Shown here: positions 12,792 to 25,188 of the stretch, in pieces | How the letters are laid out: every line of letters starts with the position of its first letter | Numbering within the stretch: the first letter of the stretch is position 1 | Notes under the pieces: generated by a model | Databases searched by the model: none | What the model was told of the DNA's origin: nothing | What the model saw: the letters and a program-made list of their open reading frames with translations, nothing else | Source: Methylophilaceae bacterium | GTDB taxonomy: Bacteria > Pseudomonadota > Gammaproteobacteria > Burkholderiales > Methylophilaceae | Assembly: GCA_016778465.1 (NCBI GenBank) | Contig: JADHPM010000002.1 | Location: 1 to 64,000 of the forward strand | Direction of reading: 5' to 3' | Length of the DNA stretch: 64,000 nt | Position numbers and translations under genes: made by a program

Positions 12792-13433
12792 TTAGTTATT
12801 AATTTTGACTAAGTAACGTTCAGCATCTAAAAAGGGGACGTTAACAGGAAAAATTTCATATTTTTTTCCAATATCATTTAAATCTTCAAATATTACTTTT
12901 CTGCTTTTCATAGCAAACCAAGAACCATCTGTTTTTATTAGATGTTTGGTTAAGTTAACAAAACTATTAATGTCACTAAAAGCTCTTGAGATAATGGCAT
13001 CATAAAAAAATGGTTTTTTAAGGTCCTCAACTCGTAAATTTACAACCTCAACGTTTTTTAATTGCATTTCAAATTTAGCCTGCTTTATAAAAGCTGTTTT
13101 TTTCTCAACCTTATCAACTAACTCAATTGAACTTGAAGGATTTAACATGGCAATGATTAATCCTGGCAATCCAGCACCGCTTCCCACATCCAAGATTTTT
13201 TGTCCTTTAACGCTATTAGCCACAGCCAAACAATCTAGCAAATGAAGCAGAATAATATCTCGTTTACTGGTCAGTGATGTTAAATTATATGTCTTATTCC
13301 ATTTTATTAATAAGTCTATATAAATCAATAATTTATCATAAATATTTTCAGTCCCAATCGATAACGATTTTATCCCATTCTCAAGTAAAGCTTCATCATT
13401 AAGCCACTCTTTTTTTTTGCTTAACGCTTCCAT
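12792..13433 (-). CDS. rsmG: 16S rRNA (guanine-527-N7)-methyltransferase RsmG
   Basis: RsmG (GidB) methylates G527 of 16S rRNA. The SAM-binding segment [16 protein letters not shown] is at about residues 79-94, and the N-terminal YNLTSLT region is typical. It has 213 residues. Its ATG lies 35 bases inside the end of mnmG. No later start gives a family-like N-terminus, so I accept the overlap, which implies coupled translation. Confidence 0.95.
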   Translation of the reverse strand: MEALSKKKEWLNDEALLENGIKSLSIGTENIYDKLLIYIDLLIKWNKTYNLTSLTSKRDIILLHLLDCLAVANSVKGQKILDVGSGAGLPGLIIAMLNPSSSIELVDKVEKKTAFIKQAKFEMQLKNVEVVNLRVEDLKKPFFYDAIISRAFSDINSFVNLTKHLIKTDGSWFAMKSRKVIFEDLNDIGKKYEIFPVNVPFLDAERYLVKINN

Positions 13434-15303
13434 AGATGTTTTTTCTTTTTAAGTGCACTAATAAAATAGATATTGTTGCAGGGGTTATTCCTGATATTCG
13501 TGTCGCCTGATCGAGTGTCTCTGGTAAATGCTTCAAAAGAAGTTGTTTGGCTTCAATGCTTAATCCATGAATAGCGTTATAGTCAAAATCAGCAGGAATG
13601 TTTAGTTTTAAGTGTGCTTTATTTCGCTCAATTTCCTCTTTTTGCCTATTTATGTAGCCAGAATATTTTGCAAATATTTCAACTTGTTCGCCAATCACCT
13701 TATCAACTGAAGGCGTTTCGCCCATAATTTCGTATAGACTTACAAATGACAGCTCTGGTCGTTTTAAGAGATCAAATGCCGAATATTCATTTTCAATTTC
13801 CTTTGATAAGTACTTGTTTTGAATAGATTTATTTAGATTTTTTGGTTTTAAGATAGTTTTCTTAAGCTTTGTCTTTTCATTTTCAATTTGATCTTGTTTG
13901 CGAGAAAATGACTCCCAATGATGATCGTCTATTAGACCCAAAGTCCTCGCTTTTGGGGTAAGCCGAATGTCTGCATTATCTTCCCTCAATAAAAGCCTAT
14001 ACTCTGCCCTACTGGTAAACATGCGATAAGGCTCTGTTACCCCTCGGGTAGTTAGATCGTCAATCATGACTCCAATATAGGATTCGTCTCTACTAGGAGA
14101 CCAACATTCTTTATTTTGAACTGCCAATGCAGCATTCATACCAGCAATTAACCCTTGAGCAGCAGCTTCTTCATAACCCGTTGTGCCATTTACTTGTCCT
14201 GCAAAAAATAATCCTTCAATCACCTTGCTTTCTAAACTGCTTCTTAAGGATCTTGGGTCATAGTAATCATATTCAATTGCATACCCAGGTCTTAAAATAT
14301 GAACGTTTTCTAATCCAACAATGGTTCGCACGAAATCGCATTGAATATCAAATGGTAAGCTTGTAGATATCCCGTTAGGATATACCTCGTGCGTAGTTAA
14401 GCCTTCTGGTTCAATAAATATTTGATGTGACGATTTGTCTGCAAAACGTTGAATTTTATCCTCTACAGACGGGCAATACCTTGGGCCAACTCCCTCAATA
14501 ACGCCTGTATACATTGGGGAGCGATCTAATCCTTCTTTTATAATTTCGTGTGTTTGAGTATTTGTATGAGTAATCCAGCATGAAATTTGCTGTGGATGTT
14601 CATTCTTGTTTGATAAATTGGAAAAGTATGGTGTAGGAAAGTCTCCAGACTGTTCAATCATCTTTGAGTAATCAATCGTTCGTCCGTCAAGCCTTGGAGG
14701 CGTTCCTGTTTTCAATCTTCCAACGGGTAAGTCCAGCTCTCTTAACTTTAATGCAAGGCTACTGGCAGAGGGATCTCCGGCGCGACCCGCCTCATAGTTT
14801 TCTAAACCTACATGTACTAGACCACTTAAAAACGTTCCTGCTGTTAAAACGACTTTTTTTGCATAAAAAATCAGGCCCATTTGTGTTTTTACGCCAACAA
14901 TCTTGTCTGCTTTAATTATCACGTCATCGACAGCTTGTTGGAATATTGATAAATTCTCCTGGTTTTCAAGCGCTGTGCGAATAGCGGCTTTATATAAAAC
15001 TCGGTCTGCTTGGGCGCGTGTTGCTCTTACAGCTGGGCCTTTACTCTGATTTAAGATTCTAAATTGAATACCACTTTGATCGATCGCTTTTGCCATCATG
15101 CCACCCATTGCATCTATCTCTTTCACTAAATGCCCCTTTCCAATGCCACCAATGGAAGGATTGCAAGACATTTGGCCTAAGGTTTCAATATTGTGTGTGA
15201 TAAGAAGCGTCCTAGTTCCCAAGCGAGCAGAAGCCAACGCCGCTTCCGTTCCTGCGTGACCGCCTCCGATAACAATTACATCAAAATTTTCGTGGTATTT
15301 CAT
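13399..15303 (-). CDS. mnmG: tRNA uridine-5-carboxymethylaminomethyl modification enzyme MnmG
   Basis: MnmG (GidA) is the FAD-binding partner of MnmE in wobble-uridine modification of tRNAs. The dinucleotide-binding motif [12 protein letters not shown] is at residues 11-22, and the signatures [20 protein letters not shown] and [15 protein letters not shown] are intact. At 634 residues it is full length. Its partner mnmE lies just upstream across a gap holding two parS sites. Confidence 0.97.
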   Translation of the reverse strand: MKYHENFDVIVIGGGHAGTEAALASARLGTRTLLITHNIETLGQMSCNPSIGGIGKGHLVKEIDAMGGMMAKAIDQSGIQFRILNQSKGPAVRATRAQADRVLYKAAIRTALENQENLSIFQQAVDDVIIKADKIVGVKTQMGLIFYAKKVVLTAGTFLSGLVHVGLENYEAGRAGDPSASSLALKLRELDLPVGRLKTGTPPRLDGRTIDYSKMIEQSGDFPTPYFSNLSNKNEHPQQISCWITHTNTQTHEIIKEGLDRSPMYTGVIEGVGPRYCPSVEDKIQRFADKSSHQIFIEPEGLTTHEVYPNGISTSLPFDIQCDFVRTIVGLENVHILRPGYAIEYDYYDPRSLRSSLESKVIEGLFFAGQVNGTTGYEEAAAQGLIAGMNAALAVQNKECWSPSRDESYIGVMIDDLTTRGVTEPYRMFTSRAEYRLLLREDNADIRLTPKARTLGLIDDHHWESFSRKQDQIENEKTKLKKTILKPKNLNKSIQNKYLSKEIENEYSAFDLLKRPELSFVSLYEIMGETPSVDKVIGEQVEIFAKYSGYINRQKEEIERNKAHLKLNIPADFDYNAIHGLSIEAKQLLLKHLPETLDQATRISGITPATISILLVHLKRKNIYGSVKQKKRVA

Positions 15304-15344
15304 AATTAGAATTTTACTTTATTTATGCGAACTTTAATATGTAT

Positions 15345-15360
15345 AGTTCCACGTGAAACA
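15345..15360. other. parS site 1
   Basis: AGTTCCACGTGAAACA matches the bacterial parS palindrome at all but the first base. It lies in the 84-base gap between mnmG and mnmE, close to parAB and the origin, as expected for a ParB nucleation site. Confidence 0.9.
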
Positions 15361-15371
15361 AAATTGCTATT

Positions 15372-15387
15372 TGTTCCACGTGAAACC
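15372..15387. other. parS site 2
   Basis: TGTTCCACGTGAAACC matches the parS consensus at all but the last base. It starts 27 bases after site 1 and abuts the stop codon of mnmE. The pair probably works as a cluster for ParB loading. Confidence 0.9.
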
Positions 15388-16737
15388 TTATTTGCCGATA
15401 CAAAACTGGCTAAATATCTCACCTAATAAATCCTCAGATGAAAAGCTACCAGTTACCCGAGATAATGCTTTTTGCGACAATGAAAGGTCTTCGGCGCATA
15501 AATCAGGGTTTTTAAGATTATAAATTGCATTAGCCAAATGATTATTTACCTCATTTAAGGCAACTACGTGCCTTTCCCGTGCCATAAAAATTTGCTCATT
15601 ACTATCTGCATCATGAAATCCTAATAGCTTAAGTATTTCGTCATGAACATGCTCTATCCCTTGATTTAGTTTCGCGGATATAAAAATAGGCTCTACAAAA
15701 TCTTGTGTAAGGTTTGCCTTTTGCCCATTGAGTAAATCGAGTTTATTGTAAACCCAAATAATATTTATGTCTTTAGGTAGTTGTTTATAAACATTTTTTT
15801 CATACTCCGTAATACCTGTTCTGGCATCAACAAGAAAAATAATAATTCCTGCTGTTCTGATATTGTCCCAGGTTTTTGTGATGCCAATTTTCTCTACAAC
15901 ATCGTCAGTTTCTCGCAACCCTGCAGTGTCTACAAGATTTATAGGAATGCCTCCTAACGATAATTGACTAGACACAGGATCTCTAGTCGTACCTGGCACC
16001 TCAGCAACAATAGCTTTGTCCTCACCCAAAAGTTGATTTAATAAGCTCGACTTTCCAACATTTGGCTGACCAATAAGAACCAGTTGAACGCCCTCACGAA
16101 GTAATTTACCCTGCTTAGCTGTTTTTGTAATTTCTTGAATGGAAATGGCAAGGCTCTCAATTTTTTCTTTTATTTGGCCGTCTTTAATAAAGTCTATTTC
16201 CTCTTCTGGAAAATCTAAAGAGGCTTCGACATACGTTCTTAACTGAATTAACTTTTCTAATAACTCATTGATTTTTTTTGAAAAATTTCCGCTTAGAGAT
16301 TGCATAGCACTTTTTGCGGCCTTTGTAGTTGAAGCATTAATAAGATCAGCTACGGCTTCAGCTTGGGATAAATCAATTTTGTTATTCAAATACGCGCGTT
16401 TCGTAAATTCCCCTGGTTCAGCTAAACGCGATCCCTGGCTTATACATTCTTGCAAAAGTATTTGCAATACAATGGGGCCGCCGTGGGCATGAAGCTCGAT
16501 GACGTCGTCACCTGTAAAGGAATGGGGTTTTTGAAAAAACAATGCTACTCCCTGATCAATTAATTCTTTTTTAGCATTTTTGAAACTATGAAACGAAAAT
16601 TGGTTTGGTGTAATTGGTTTACTGCATATTTTTTCGGCAATGGATAATGCTTTAGGTCCTGCCAACCTTACAATTCCTATACCTCCAGGTCCGGGAGCGG
16701 TTGCTACAGCAGATATAGTATCGTTAAGATTATGCAT
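15388..16737 (-). CDS. mnmE: tRNA modification GTPase MnmE
   Basis: MnmE (TrmE) works with MnmG on wobble uridines. An N-terminal tetrahydrofolate-binding domain (about 1-120) is followed by a helical domain with an inserted G domain: GQPNVGKSSLLN (P-loop), PGTTRD, DTAGLRETDD and NKLD. The C-terminus ends FCIGK, the catalytic cysteine motif of the family. It has 449 residues. Its start overlaps the end of yidC by eight bases. Confidence 0.97.
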   Translation of the reverse strand: MHNLNDTISAVATAPGPGGIGIVRLAGPKALSIAEKICSKPITPNQFSFHSFKNAKKELIDQGVALFFQKPHSFTGDDVIELHAHGGPIVLQILLQECISQGSRLAEPGEFTKRAYLNNKIDLSQAEAVADLINASTTKAAKSAMQSLSGNFSKKINELLEKLIQLRTYVEASLDFPEEEIDFIKDGQIKEKIESLAISIQEITKTAKQGKLLREGVQLVLIGQPNVGKSSLLNQLLGEDKAIVAEVPGTTRDPVSSQLSLGGIPINLVDTAGLRETDDVVEKIGITKTWDNIRTAGIIIFLVDARTGITEYEKNVYKQLPKDINIIWVYNKLDLLNGQKANLTQDFVEPIFISAKLNQGIEHVHDEILKLLGFHDADSNEQIFMARERHVVALNEVNNHLANAIYNLKNPDLCAEDLSLSQKALSRVTGSFSSEDLLGEIFSQFCIGK

Positions 16738-18346
16738 TACCTTTCTTTTTTAAGGCTTCAGCATGAATTTTTTTATTTACATACCACTGTTGTGCAATTG
16801 ATAATATGTTATTAACAAGCCAATAAAGCACCAATCCTGCAGGGAAAAAGAAAAAGAAAATACTAAATATAATTGGCATCATAATCATTAGCCTTGCCTG
16901 CATCGGATCTGTAGGCTTAGGATTTAATTTGGTTTGCAAAAACATAGAGGCTGCCATAAGTAATGGCAGGATATAGTAAGGGTCTATGGAAGATAAATCT
17001 TGAATCCAGCCGAAAAATGGTGCGTGCCTTATTTCAACTGAACCCAATAGCACCCAATACAACGCAATGAAAACTGGAATTTGAATTAGAATTGGCAAAC
17101 AACCGCCTAATGGGTTAATTTTCTCAGTTTTATAGAGCTCCATCATGGCCTTTTGCATTTTTTGCTTATCATCGCCGAATTTTTCTTTCATGCTCTGGAG
17201 TCTAGGCGCCAATTCTCTCATTTGCGCCATTGAGCGATAACTTGATGCAGATAATGGATAAAAAAGTAATTTAATTAACATGGTGAGCAAAATGATTGCT
17301 ACTCCCCAATTTCCTACCATAGAGTGAATACCCGATAACACGGAAAAAAGCGGTGCGGCAATAAATGTTAACCATCCATAATCAACTGTGTACTCAAGAC
17401 CCGGTGCAGCATCAGCTAAGCTATTTTTTAATTGAGGTCCAGCATATAACTCAGCAGAAAAATTAATAGTTTGGTTTGCACCTATGGCTGCAAGCTGGGT
17501 AATCGTTCCTGCTGAATAAATATTATCAGCTATTTTTTTGGAATAAAACTTTCTAGGTGTTCCGTCAGGAAGGATCCAAGCGGCGGCAAAATATTGCCGA
17601 ATCATGCCGATCCAACCATCTTGTGTGTTCATAGAAAATGATTCATCGTCAACATCATTAAAAGCTAGCTTCTTAAAATTATCACTTTTGGTGAAATATG
17701 CTGTGCCTGTAAAAGATGGCATCATAGCTGAGCCTTGATTTGAGCTTCCATCATGCAAGAGCTGATAGTATGCTTTAGGCTTAATATCCTTGTCTGTCTT
17801 ATTCGTGATTTCATAGTCAACTGTGACGAGATAGCTTCCCTTATTAAACTTGAAGGTTTTAATTACCTTAACAGCATCAGATTCGTAAAAAAGAGGCACC
17901 TCAAGAGTGTCGCTCGTCATCTCATAGGTTGTTCTCTCAAACTGAAAAGTATCTTTGTGTGATGGCAGATTATTGTTTGAAAATCCCGATTGTGCAATGT
18001 AAAGCGCAGGGTCATATTTGTCCGAAAACAAACTATACAATTCAACTTTATCATCAGCTTTGAAATTTTGAAGTTTAAGTTGACGCAAATCACCACCAAT
18101 ATTTGAAATAACAATTTCAAAATGATCCGTTTTAACTAATGCATTGTTTCCAGAAACGAGTTCATAATCTTTAGAAATTTTATTAGGTTGCGCTTCAAGG
18201 CCTCCCTCAAAAATAGGAATTTCTTTATCCGCTTGTGCTTCGGTAGGCACGGGATTTAAATCAGCCTGTTTTCTCTGCCAAGAATCCCATAGTAAAAGTA
18301 AAGAGAAAGAAAAAATTACAAATAATATTAAACGTTTTGTATCCAT
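16730..18346 (-). CDS. yidC: Membrane protein insertase YidC
   Basis: YidC inserts proteins into the inner membrane, alone or with SecYEG. One N-terminal membrane anchor (about 5-20), a large periplasmic domain (about 50-345) and a C-terminal hydrophobic core with PLSASSYRSMAQMRELAPRL and INPLGGCLPILIQIPVFIALYWVL match the Gram-negative form. It has 538 residues. Gene order rpmH-rnpA-yidD-yidC-mnmE is conserved in bacteria. Confidence 0.97.
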   Translation of the reverse strand: MDTKRLILFVIFSFSLLLLWDSWQRKQADLNPVPTEAQADKEIPIFEGGLEAQPNKISKDYELVSGNNALVKTDHFEIVISNIGGDLRQLKLQNFKADDKVELYSLFSDKYDPALYIAQSGFSNNNLPSHKDTFQFERTTYEMTSDTLEVPLFYESDAVKVIKTFKFNKGSYLVTVDYEITNKTDKDIKPKAYYQLLHDGSSNQGSAMMPSFTGTAYFTKSDNFKKLAFNDVDDESFSMNTQDGWIGMIRQYFAAAWILPDGTPRKFYSKKIADNIYSAGTITQLAAIGANQTINFSAELYAGPQLKNSLADAAPGLEYTVDYGWLTFIAAPLFSVLSGIHSMVGNWGVAIILLTMLIKLLFYPLSASSYRSMAQMRELAPRLQSMKEKFGDDKQKMQKAMMELYKTEKINPLGGCLPILIQIPVFIALYWVLLGSVEIRHAPFFGWIQDLSSIDPYYILPLLMAASMFLQTKLNPKPTDPMQARLMIMMPIIFSIFFFFFPAGLVLYWLVNNILSIAQQWYVNKKIHAEALKKKGNA

Positions 18347-18349
18347 TAA

Positions 18350-18571
18350 TTACCTTTTTTTGATTGGGAGCGGATCATATCCGCCTTTATTTTTGGGATG
18401 GCACCGACAAAGACGTTTTATTGATAGCCAACTACCCTTGATAACGCCATAATGTCTCAAGGCCTCAATTGTATACATTGAACATGTAGGAGTAAACCTA
18501 CAGTGATTACCAATAAATGGACTTAAACAAAGCTGATAAATTTTAATCATTAAAATAAGTATTTTTTTCAT
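18350..18571 (-). CDS. yidD: Membrane protein insertion efficiency factor YidD
   Basis: YidD is a small inner-membrane-associated protein that assists YidC-dependent insertion. The 73 residues contain the family signature [19 protein letters not shown] and the C-terminal [15 protein letters not shown]. It overlaps the end of rnpA by four bases and precedes yidC by three bases. Confidence 0.95.
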   Translation of the reverse strand: MKKILILMIKIYQLCLSPFIGNHCRFTPTCSMYTIEALRHYGVIKGSWLSIKRLCRCHPKNKGGYDPLPIKKR

Positions 18572-18900
18572 GCTTTTATTTTTAAGAATAGGCTTTTAAG
18601 TTCATCTTTAATTATAAAAAATTCTGTTTTATCAAAAGTTTTTTTTACACGAAGAACTATATCAACAGCGAGTCCAGATGGGAAGTCGGCTTGAAAAATT
18701 TCACTTATAGAGCGCTTAATATAATTTCTCTTTACGGCACGTTTCTCAATTTTTTTAGGAACGATACACCCCAATCTAAATACTGTGTATTCATTGGAGG
18801 AGTAATGTAAAAAAAAATGGGATGCGGTAAGGCGTTTTTTTTTAGAAAAAACGGATGAAAACTCATCCGTTGAAGTTAATTTATTTTTTTTATTTAGCAA
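18568..18900 (-). CDS. rnpA: Ribonuclease P protein component
   Basis: RnpA is the protein subunit of RNase P, which matures tRNA 5' ends. The 110-residue basic protein has the N-terminal [11 protein letters not shown] and the RNA-binding RNR-type segment [19 protein letters not shown]. The only plausible start is a TTG at 18900, seven bases after the rpmH stop, giving a typical LNKKNKLTS opening. A non-AUG start here would lower expression relative to rpmH. Confidence 0.92.
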   Translation of the reverse strand: MLNKKNKLTSTDEFSSVFSKKKRLTASHFFLHYSSNEYTVFRLGCIVPKKIEKRAVKRNYIKRSISEIFQADFPSGLAVDIVLRVKKTFDKTEFFIIKDELKSLFLKIKA

Positions 18901-18907
18901 TAAGAAT

Positions 18908-19042
18908 CTAAAGACCTAATCGAGCTCTTCCTTTAGCACGCCTTGATGCAATAACTGCTCTTCCGCCTCTTGTTTTCATGCGAACAAGAAAACCGTGGGT
19001 TCTAGCACGCTTTATTTTTGATGGTTGATAAGTTCGTTTCAT
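18908..19042 (-). CDS. rpmH: 50S ribosomal protein L34
   Basis: This gene is too short for the ORF track. The minus-strand ATG at 19042 opens [18 protein letters not shown] and the frame closes with GRARLGL at 18908, giving 44 residues. That is a textbook L34. It is first of the rpmH-rnpA-yidD-yidC-mnmE block and has a strong promoter directly upstream. Confidence 0.97.
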   Translation of the reverse strand: MKRTYQPSKIKRARTHGFLVRMKTRGGRAVIASRRAKGRARLGL

Positions 19043-19072
19043 TAGAAATCCAATAGTCAAATTGAACGCGAG

Positions 19073-19101
19073 AAGATACTCCAAATAGGTATATTTGTCA
19101 A
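19073..19101 (-). promoter_or_regulatory. Strong sigma-70 promoter of rpmH
   Basis: On the minus strand TTGACA (19096-19101) and TATCTT (19073-19078) are separated by exactly 17 bases, about 30 bases upstream of the rpmH start. This is one of the best consensus promoters in the window and fits a ribosomal protein gene. Confidence 0.75.
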
Positions 19102-19132
19102 TTCTATTATTTTAAAAAATATTTTATTTGCT

Positions 19133-19141
19133 TGTGGATAA
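19133..19141 (-). other. Perfect DnaA box upstream of dnaA
   Basis: TGTGGATAA is the reverse complement of the consensus TTATCCACA. It sits about 60 bases upstream of the chosen dnaA start, in the divergent rpmH/dnaA gap. A possible dnaA promoter, TTGCTT-N17-TATAGG, begins at 19128 and overlaps it, which would suit autorepression by DnaA. It may also belong to the origin. Confidence 0.75.
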
Positions 19142-19202
19142 CTTTGAAAATATAGGCTACTATGAATTCCCTTTTTTAAAAATTGTTAAAGAATTTATTG
19201 AG

Positions 19203-20540
19203 ATGGAAATTACTGAGGTTTGGAATGAGTGCATTGAAGAAATAAAAAAGAAAATTTCTAAACAACAATTTTCAACCTGGATAACCCCCCTCAGCTTTTC
19301 CTTTGAAAAAGAATCTCACACTGTAATAATCTCAGCTCCAAACCAATTTATCTTGCAGTGGGTCAACGCTCGCTTTCATGATGAAATAAAAAATAAGTTT
19401 TTGAAAATGAATCAAGCAACAACCATCGAATTTAAAAGTATAAAAAAACAAAAAAATTCACAAACATCTCATACAAAGAAAATAGACAAAAAAAATAAAG
19501 AAACACCTGAAAAAACAAAAACTACTGGACTTAATAAATCTTTTAATTTTGATAACTTTGTCACTGGAAAGGCCAATCAATTAGCAACTGCTGCCGCAAA
19601 ACAAATATCGGAAAATCCTGGAAAATCTTATAATCCGTTATTTATTTATGGTGGTGTGGGTTTAGGTAAAACCCATTTAATTCAAGCCATTGGAAATCAC
19701 TTAAAGGGCTTACAGCCAGAATCTAAAATAAAATATCTACATGCTGAGCGTTATGTATCAGATGTTGTAAAAGCCTATGAGAACAAATCATTTGATAGTT
19801 TTAAAAAACAATACCACTCTTTAGATCTTTTGCTTATCGACGACATTCAATTTATTGCGAAAAAAAACCGAACACAAGAGGAGTTTTTTTATGCATTCAA
19901 CAGTTTAATAGAAAATAAAAAACAGATAATTATCACCTGCGACAGCTATCCAAAAGAAATTATAGGTGTTGATGAAAGATTAAGAACTCGATTTAGTTGG
20001 GGTTTAACGGTTGCAATTGAGCCTCCGGAACTAGAGATGCGTGTAGCAATATTAAAAAAGAAGGCTGAAGAGGTAAATATTATACTACCTGAAGAAGTAG
20101 CTTTTTTTGTAGCTAAACAAATAAGGTCAAATGTTAGGGAGCTAGAAGGTGCGCTTAACAGAATTGTAGCAATGGCTAATTTCTCTGGTAGGCAAATTGA
20201 TATGCATTTAACAAAAGAGTCGCTAAAAGACCTTATCGCTGTCAGGGGGCGACAAGTGAGCGTTGAAAATATTCAAAAAACGGTAGCTGATTACTATAAG
20301 ATCAAAATTGCAGACATGCACAGCAAGAAAAGATCTAGAAATTTTTCTCGGCCCAGACAAATTGCTATGTCACTTACTAGGGAGCTCACAAACCTAAGTT
20401 TTCCTGAAATAGCTGAGGCTTTTGGGGGGAGACATCATACAACCATTATGCATGCCTGTGATGAAATTGAATCGTTAAGGTTAAACGATCATAATGTGGG
20501 GCAGGATTTAGGTTTTTTAACACAGGTTTTAAAAGGTTAG
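19203..20540 (+). CDS. dnaA: Chromosomal replication initiator DnaA
   Basis: DnaA binds DnaA boxes and opens the origin. I start at the ATG giving [17 protein letters not shown] (19203); the 25 extra codons in the track begin at a TTG and run across a DnaA box. That gives 445 residues. Domain I covers about the first 90 residues, a Lys-rich linker follows, and the AAA+ domain has [16 protein letters not shown] and LLIDDIQFI. The C-terminal DNA-binding domain ends with the signature [15 protein letters not shown]. It heads dnaA-dnaN-gyrB. Confidence 0.97.
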   Translation: MEITEVWNECIEEIKKKISKQQFSTWITPLSFSFEKESHTVIISAPNQFILQWVNARFHDEIKNKFLKMNQATTIEFKSIKKQKNSQTSHTKKIDKKNKETPEKTKTTGLNKSFNFDNFVTGKANQLATAAAKQISENPGKSYNPLFIYGGVGLGKTHLIQAIGNHLKGLQPESKIKYLHAERYVSDVVKAYENKSFDSFKKQYHSLDLLLIDDIQFIAKKNRTQEEFFYAFNSLIENKKQIIITCDSYPKEIIGVDERLRTRFSWGLTVAIEPPELEMRVAILKKKAEEVNIILPEEVAFFVAKQIRSNVRELEGALNRIVAMANFSGRQIDMHLTKESLKDLIAVRGRQVSVENIQKTVADYYKIKIADMHSKKRSRNFSRPRQIAMSLTRELTNLSFPEIAEAFGGRHHTTIMHACDEIESLRLNDHNVGQDLGFLTQVLKG

Positions 20541-20752
20541 TTGTGAATTGTTTGTGTATAAGTTGTTTATTATAAAAGGATAAGGTTTGCTTTAATTTTT
20601 TTTGTTTTTTTATGCAGATTTTATCCACAAACGAAACACAGCCAAATAGGAGATAAATTTTGCATTTAAATAATTGTTTTAAAAAAAAATTTATTGATTA
20701 CACACAGTTTATACTTACATTATTATTATTATTAATTAAATAAATAAACACT
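20541..20752. other. oriC: Probable replication origin (oriC) between dnaA and dnaN
   Basis: The 212-base gap holds a perfect DnaA box TTATCCACA at 20621-20629. A TTATNCACA match lies on the other strand at 20553-20561 (TGTGTATAA), and there is a one-mismatch box TTACACACA at 20698-20706. A run of ATT/TTA triplets at about 20718-20750 is a good candidate for the AT-rich unwinding element. The nearby parS sites, the dnaA and dnaN genes and the reversal of gene direction at 19.1 kb support an origin here. Cumulative GC skew would settle it. Confidence 0.75.
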
Positions 20753-21853
20753 ATGAATATTAAAATAGGAAGAGATCTTTTAATTAAACCCCTATCTAAT
20801 GTATCGGGAATTGTTGAGAAACGTCACGCCCTACCAATCCTTTCTAATTTACTAATTGAAGGAAAAGAAAACATCCTAAAGTTCACTGCTACCGATCTTG
20901 AAGTTCAAATTTCATTACACATTCAGACACAAATTACAGAAAATTTTTCTACAACCATTGCAGCGAGGAAGTTGTTTGATATTACAAGAGCGCTCCCTGA
21001 TCAAAGTGAAATGAGTATTCAAATCGAAGAAAACAAAGTTTTGGTTAGCGCCGTTAAAAGTAAATTTAATCTACAGTCTCTTCCCCCAAAAGACTACCCA
21101 TTAATGAAAAAAAACGAAACCACCGACGCAGAAATAGAGTTGACACAAAACCAACTCAGGGGCCTCCTAAAACAAGTTGAGTTTGCTATGGCTCAACAGG
21201 ATATAAGGTACTATTTAAATGGACTTCTTTTTGAAATTGATGGAAAAAAAATTAATATAGTCGGTACCGATGGCCACAGACTAAGCTTTACATCATCAAG
21301 CCTTAAGGAGGCAAATAATAAATTTCAAACGATAGTTCCAAGAAAAACCGTCTTAGAATTAGTAAAATTGCTTGAAGAAAACGACGAAAGCGTTTCCATA
21401 AGCCTTACTTCAAACCAGGCTGTCTTTGCTTTTAGTAACATTGAACTAATTAGCAAGGTAATAGATGGAAAGTTTCCAGATTATCATAGGGTGATACCAC
21501 AAAATCATGAAAATAGTTTCCAGATTAATCGATTAGAGCTTCTTTCATCAATGCAGCGAGCCTCTATTCTCTCAAATGAAAAGTATCGCGGAATCAGAAT
21601 GGTTATTAGGGCTAATAGTTTAAAATTAATAAGCTCAAACAGCGAACAAGAAAAAGCAGAAGAGGAAATGGAAATAAATTATTCAGGGCCTAGTATTGAT
21701 ATTGGTTTTAATGTTACATATTTAATTGACGTATTAACCAATATACAATTTGAAAAATTAACCCTAGCCTTTCATGACTCTTCAAGTAGTTGCCTAATCA
21801 CAATACCAAATAACAACGATTACAAATATGTTGTTATGCCTATGAGAATTTAG
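20753..21853 (+). CDS. dnaN: DNA polymerase III beta subunit (sliding clamp)
   Basis: DnaN is the ring-shaped processivity clamp. The N-terminus MNIKIGRDLLIKPL is followed by ALPILSNLLIE and FTATDLE, and the protein ends YVVMPMRI, a standard clamp C-terminus. It has 366 residues, hence three clamp domains. Its stop is followed immediately by the gyrB ATG. Confidence 0.97.
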   Translation: MNIKIGRDLLIKPLSNVSGIVEKRHALPILSNLLIEGKENILKFTATDLEVQISLHIQTQITENFSTTIAARKLFDITRALPDQSEMSIQIEENKVLVSAVKSKFNLQSLPPKDYPLMKKNETTDAEIELTQNQLRGLLKQVEFAMAQQDIRYYLNGLLFEIDGKKINIVGTDGHRLSFTSSSLKEANNKFQTIVPRKTVLELVKLLEENDESVSISLTSNQAVFAFSNIELISKVIDGKFPDYHRVIPQNHENSFQINRLELLSSMQRASILSNEKYRGIRMVIRANSLKLISSNSEQEKAEEEMEINYSGPSIDIGFNVTYLIDVLTNIQFEKLTLAFHDSSSSCLITIPNNNDYKYVVMPMRI

Positions 21854-24274
<2,421 letters not shown>

Positions 24275-24275
24275 C

Positions 24276-25172
24276 ATGACACTAAGTGAGCTCAAATTTA
24301 TTATTGCAGTTGCTCACGAAAAAAATTTTAGAAAAGCTGCGGAAAAATGTTTTGTAAGCCAGCCCGCATTGAGCTTGGCTATAAAAAAACTCGAAGATGA
24401 GTTGAGTCTAACGATCTTTGAAAGAAGTCGGACAGAAGTGGCTGTAACGCCCGTCGGGCAGCTAATCGTTAATCAAGCAATCGTTATCTTGGACGAAGCC
24501 GCAAAAATAAAGGAGCTAGCAAAGGTTGGTGATAATCAATTAAGCCAGCCTTTTAAGTTAGGCTTGATATACTCAGTCGCCCCGTACCTATTACCCCTTG
24601 TTATTCCAAAACTAAGGCAAAATGCGCCTACTATGCCCTTTGAAATTGAAGAGAATATTACACAAAATTTAGAAGAAAAGTTAAAGAAGGGAAATATCGA
24701 TGCAGCTATAATTGCTTTACCTTTTGATGTTATGGGTATTGATGTTATTAATTTGTATGATGAAAAATTTGTTGCTGTGATTCCGGTGGAACACAAGTGG
24801 TCTGATAAGAAGTTAATCAAAACGAAAGAGTTAAATGATGAAAAAGTTTTGCTTTTGGATAATTCCCATTGTTTTAGTAACCAAGTAAAAGAAGCGTGCC
24901 CCGGTTTAAACAAAAATAGCGAAGTTCAATTAGGTAATTCGCTTGAGACGATCAGAAATATGGTTGCATCTAATTTAGGCATTTCAGTCCTGCCAGAAAG
25001 TGCCTGTTCCTTAAGATATCAAAATAATCTTGTAAAAATCCTCCCCTTTGAAGAGCCTGCTCCTTTTCGGAGGGTTGCGCTTGCTTTTAGGAAAAGTAGC
25101 GCGAAAAAAAATGCAATATCAGTTATAGTAGAATCTATTAAAGATTTAAACATAAGAGGCTTTAACACATAA
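24276..25172 (+). CDS. oxyR: Hydrogen-peroxide-sensing LysR regulator OxyR
   Basis: This LysR regulator has an N-terminal winged HTH (about 1-60, with FRKAAEKCFVSQPALSLAIKKLE) and a C-terminal effector domain. The two redox cysteines of OxyR are present at exactly residues 199 and 208 (HCFSNQVKEAC), the same numbers as in E. coli, so the OxyR call is firm. It begins one base after the gyrB stop, so it is probably cotranscribed with the replication genes. Transhydrogenase genes follow 16 bases later. In peroxide stress OxyR would activate defence genes; the peroxiredoxin and rubrerythrin at 31.5-34.8 kb are possible targets. Confidence 0.93.
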   Translation: MTLSELKFIIAVAHEKNFRKAAEKCFVSQPALSLAIKKLEDELSLTIFERSRTEVAVTPVGQLIVNQAIVILDEAAKIKELAKVGDNQLSQPFKLGLIYSVAPYLLPLVIPKLRQNAPTMPFEIEENITQNLEEKLKKGNIDAAIIALPFDVMGIDVINLYDEKFVAVIPVEHKWSDKKLIKTKELNDEKVLLLDNSHCFSNQVKEACPGLNKNSEVQLGNSLETIRNMVASNLGISVLPESACSLRYQNNLVKILPFEEPAPFRRVALAFRKSSAKKNAISVIVESIKDLNIRGFNT

Positions 25173-25188
25173 TGGTGAGCCATAAAAT

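Noticed and set aside
19128-19202. Longer dnaA start at a TTG
   Set aside because: The 25 extra residues cover a DnaA box and promoter-like sequence; [17 protein letters not shown] is the family N-terminus.
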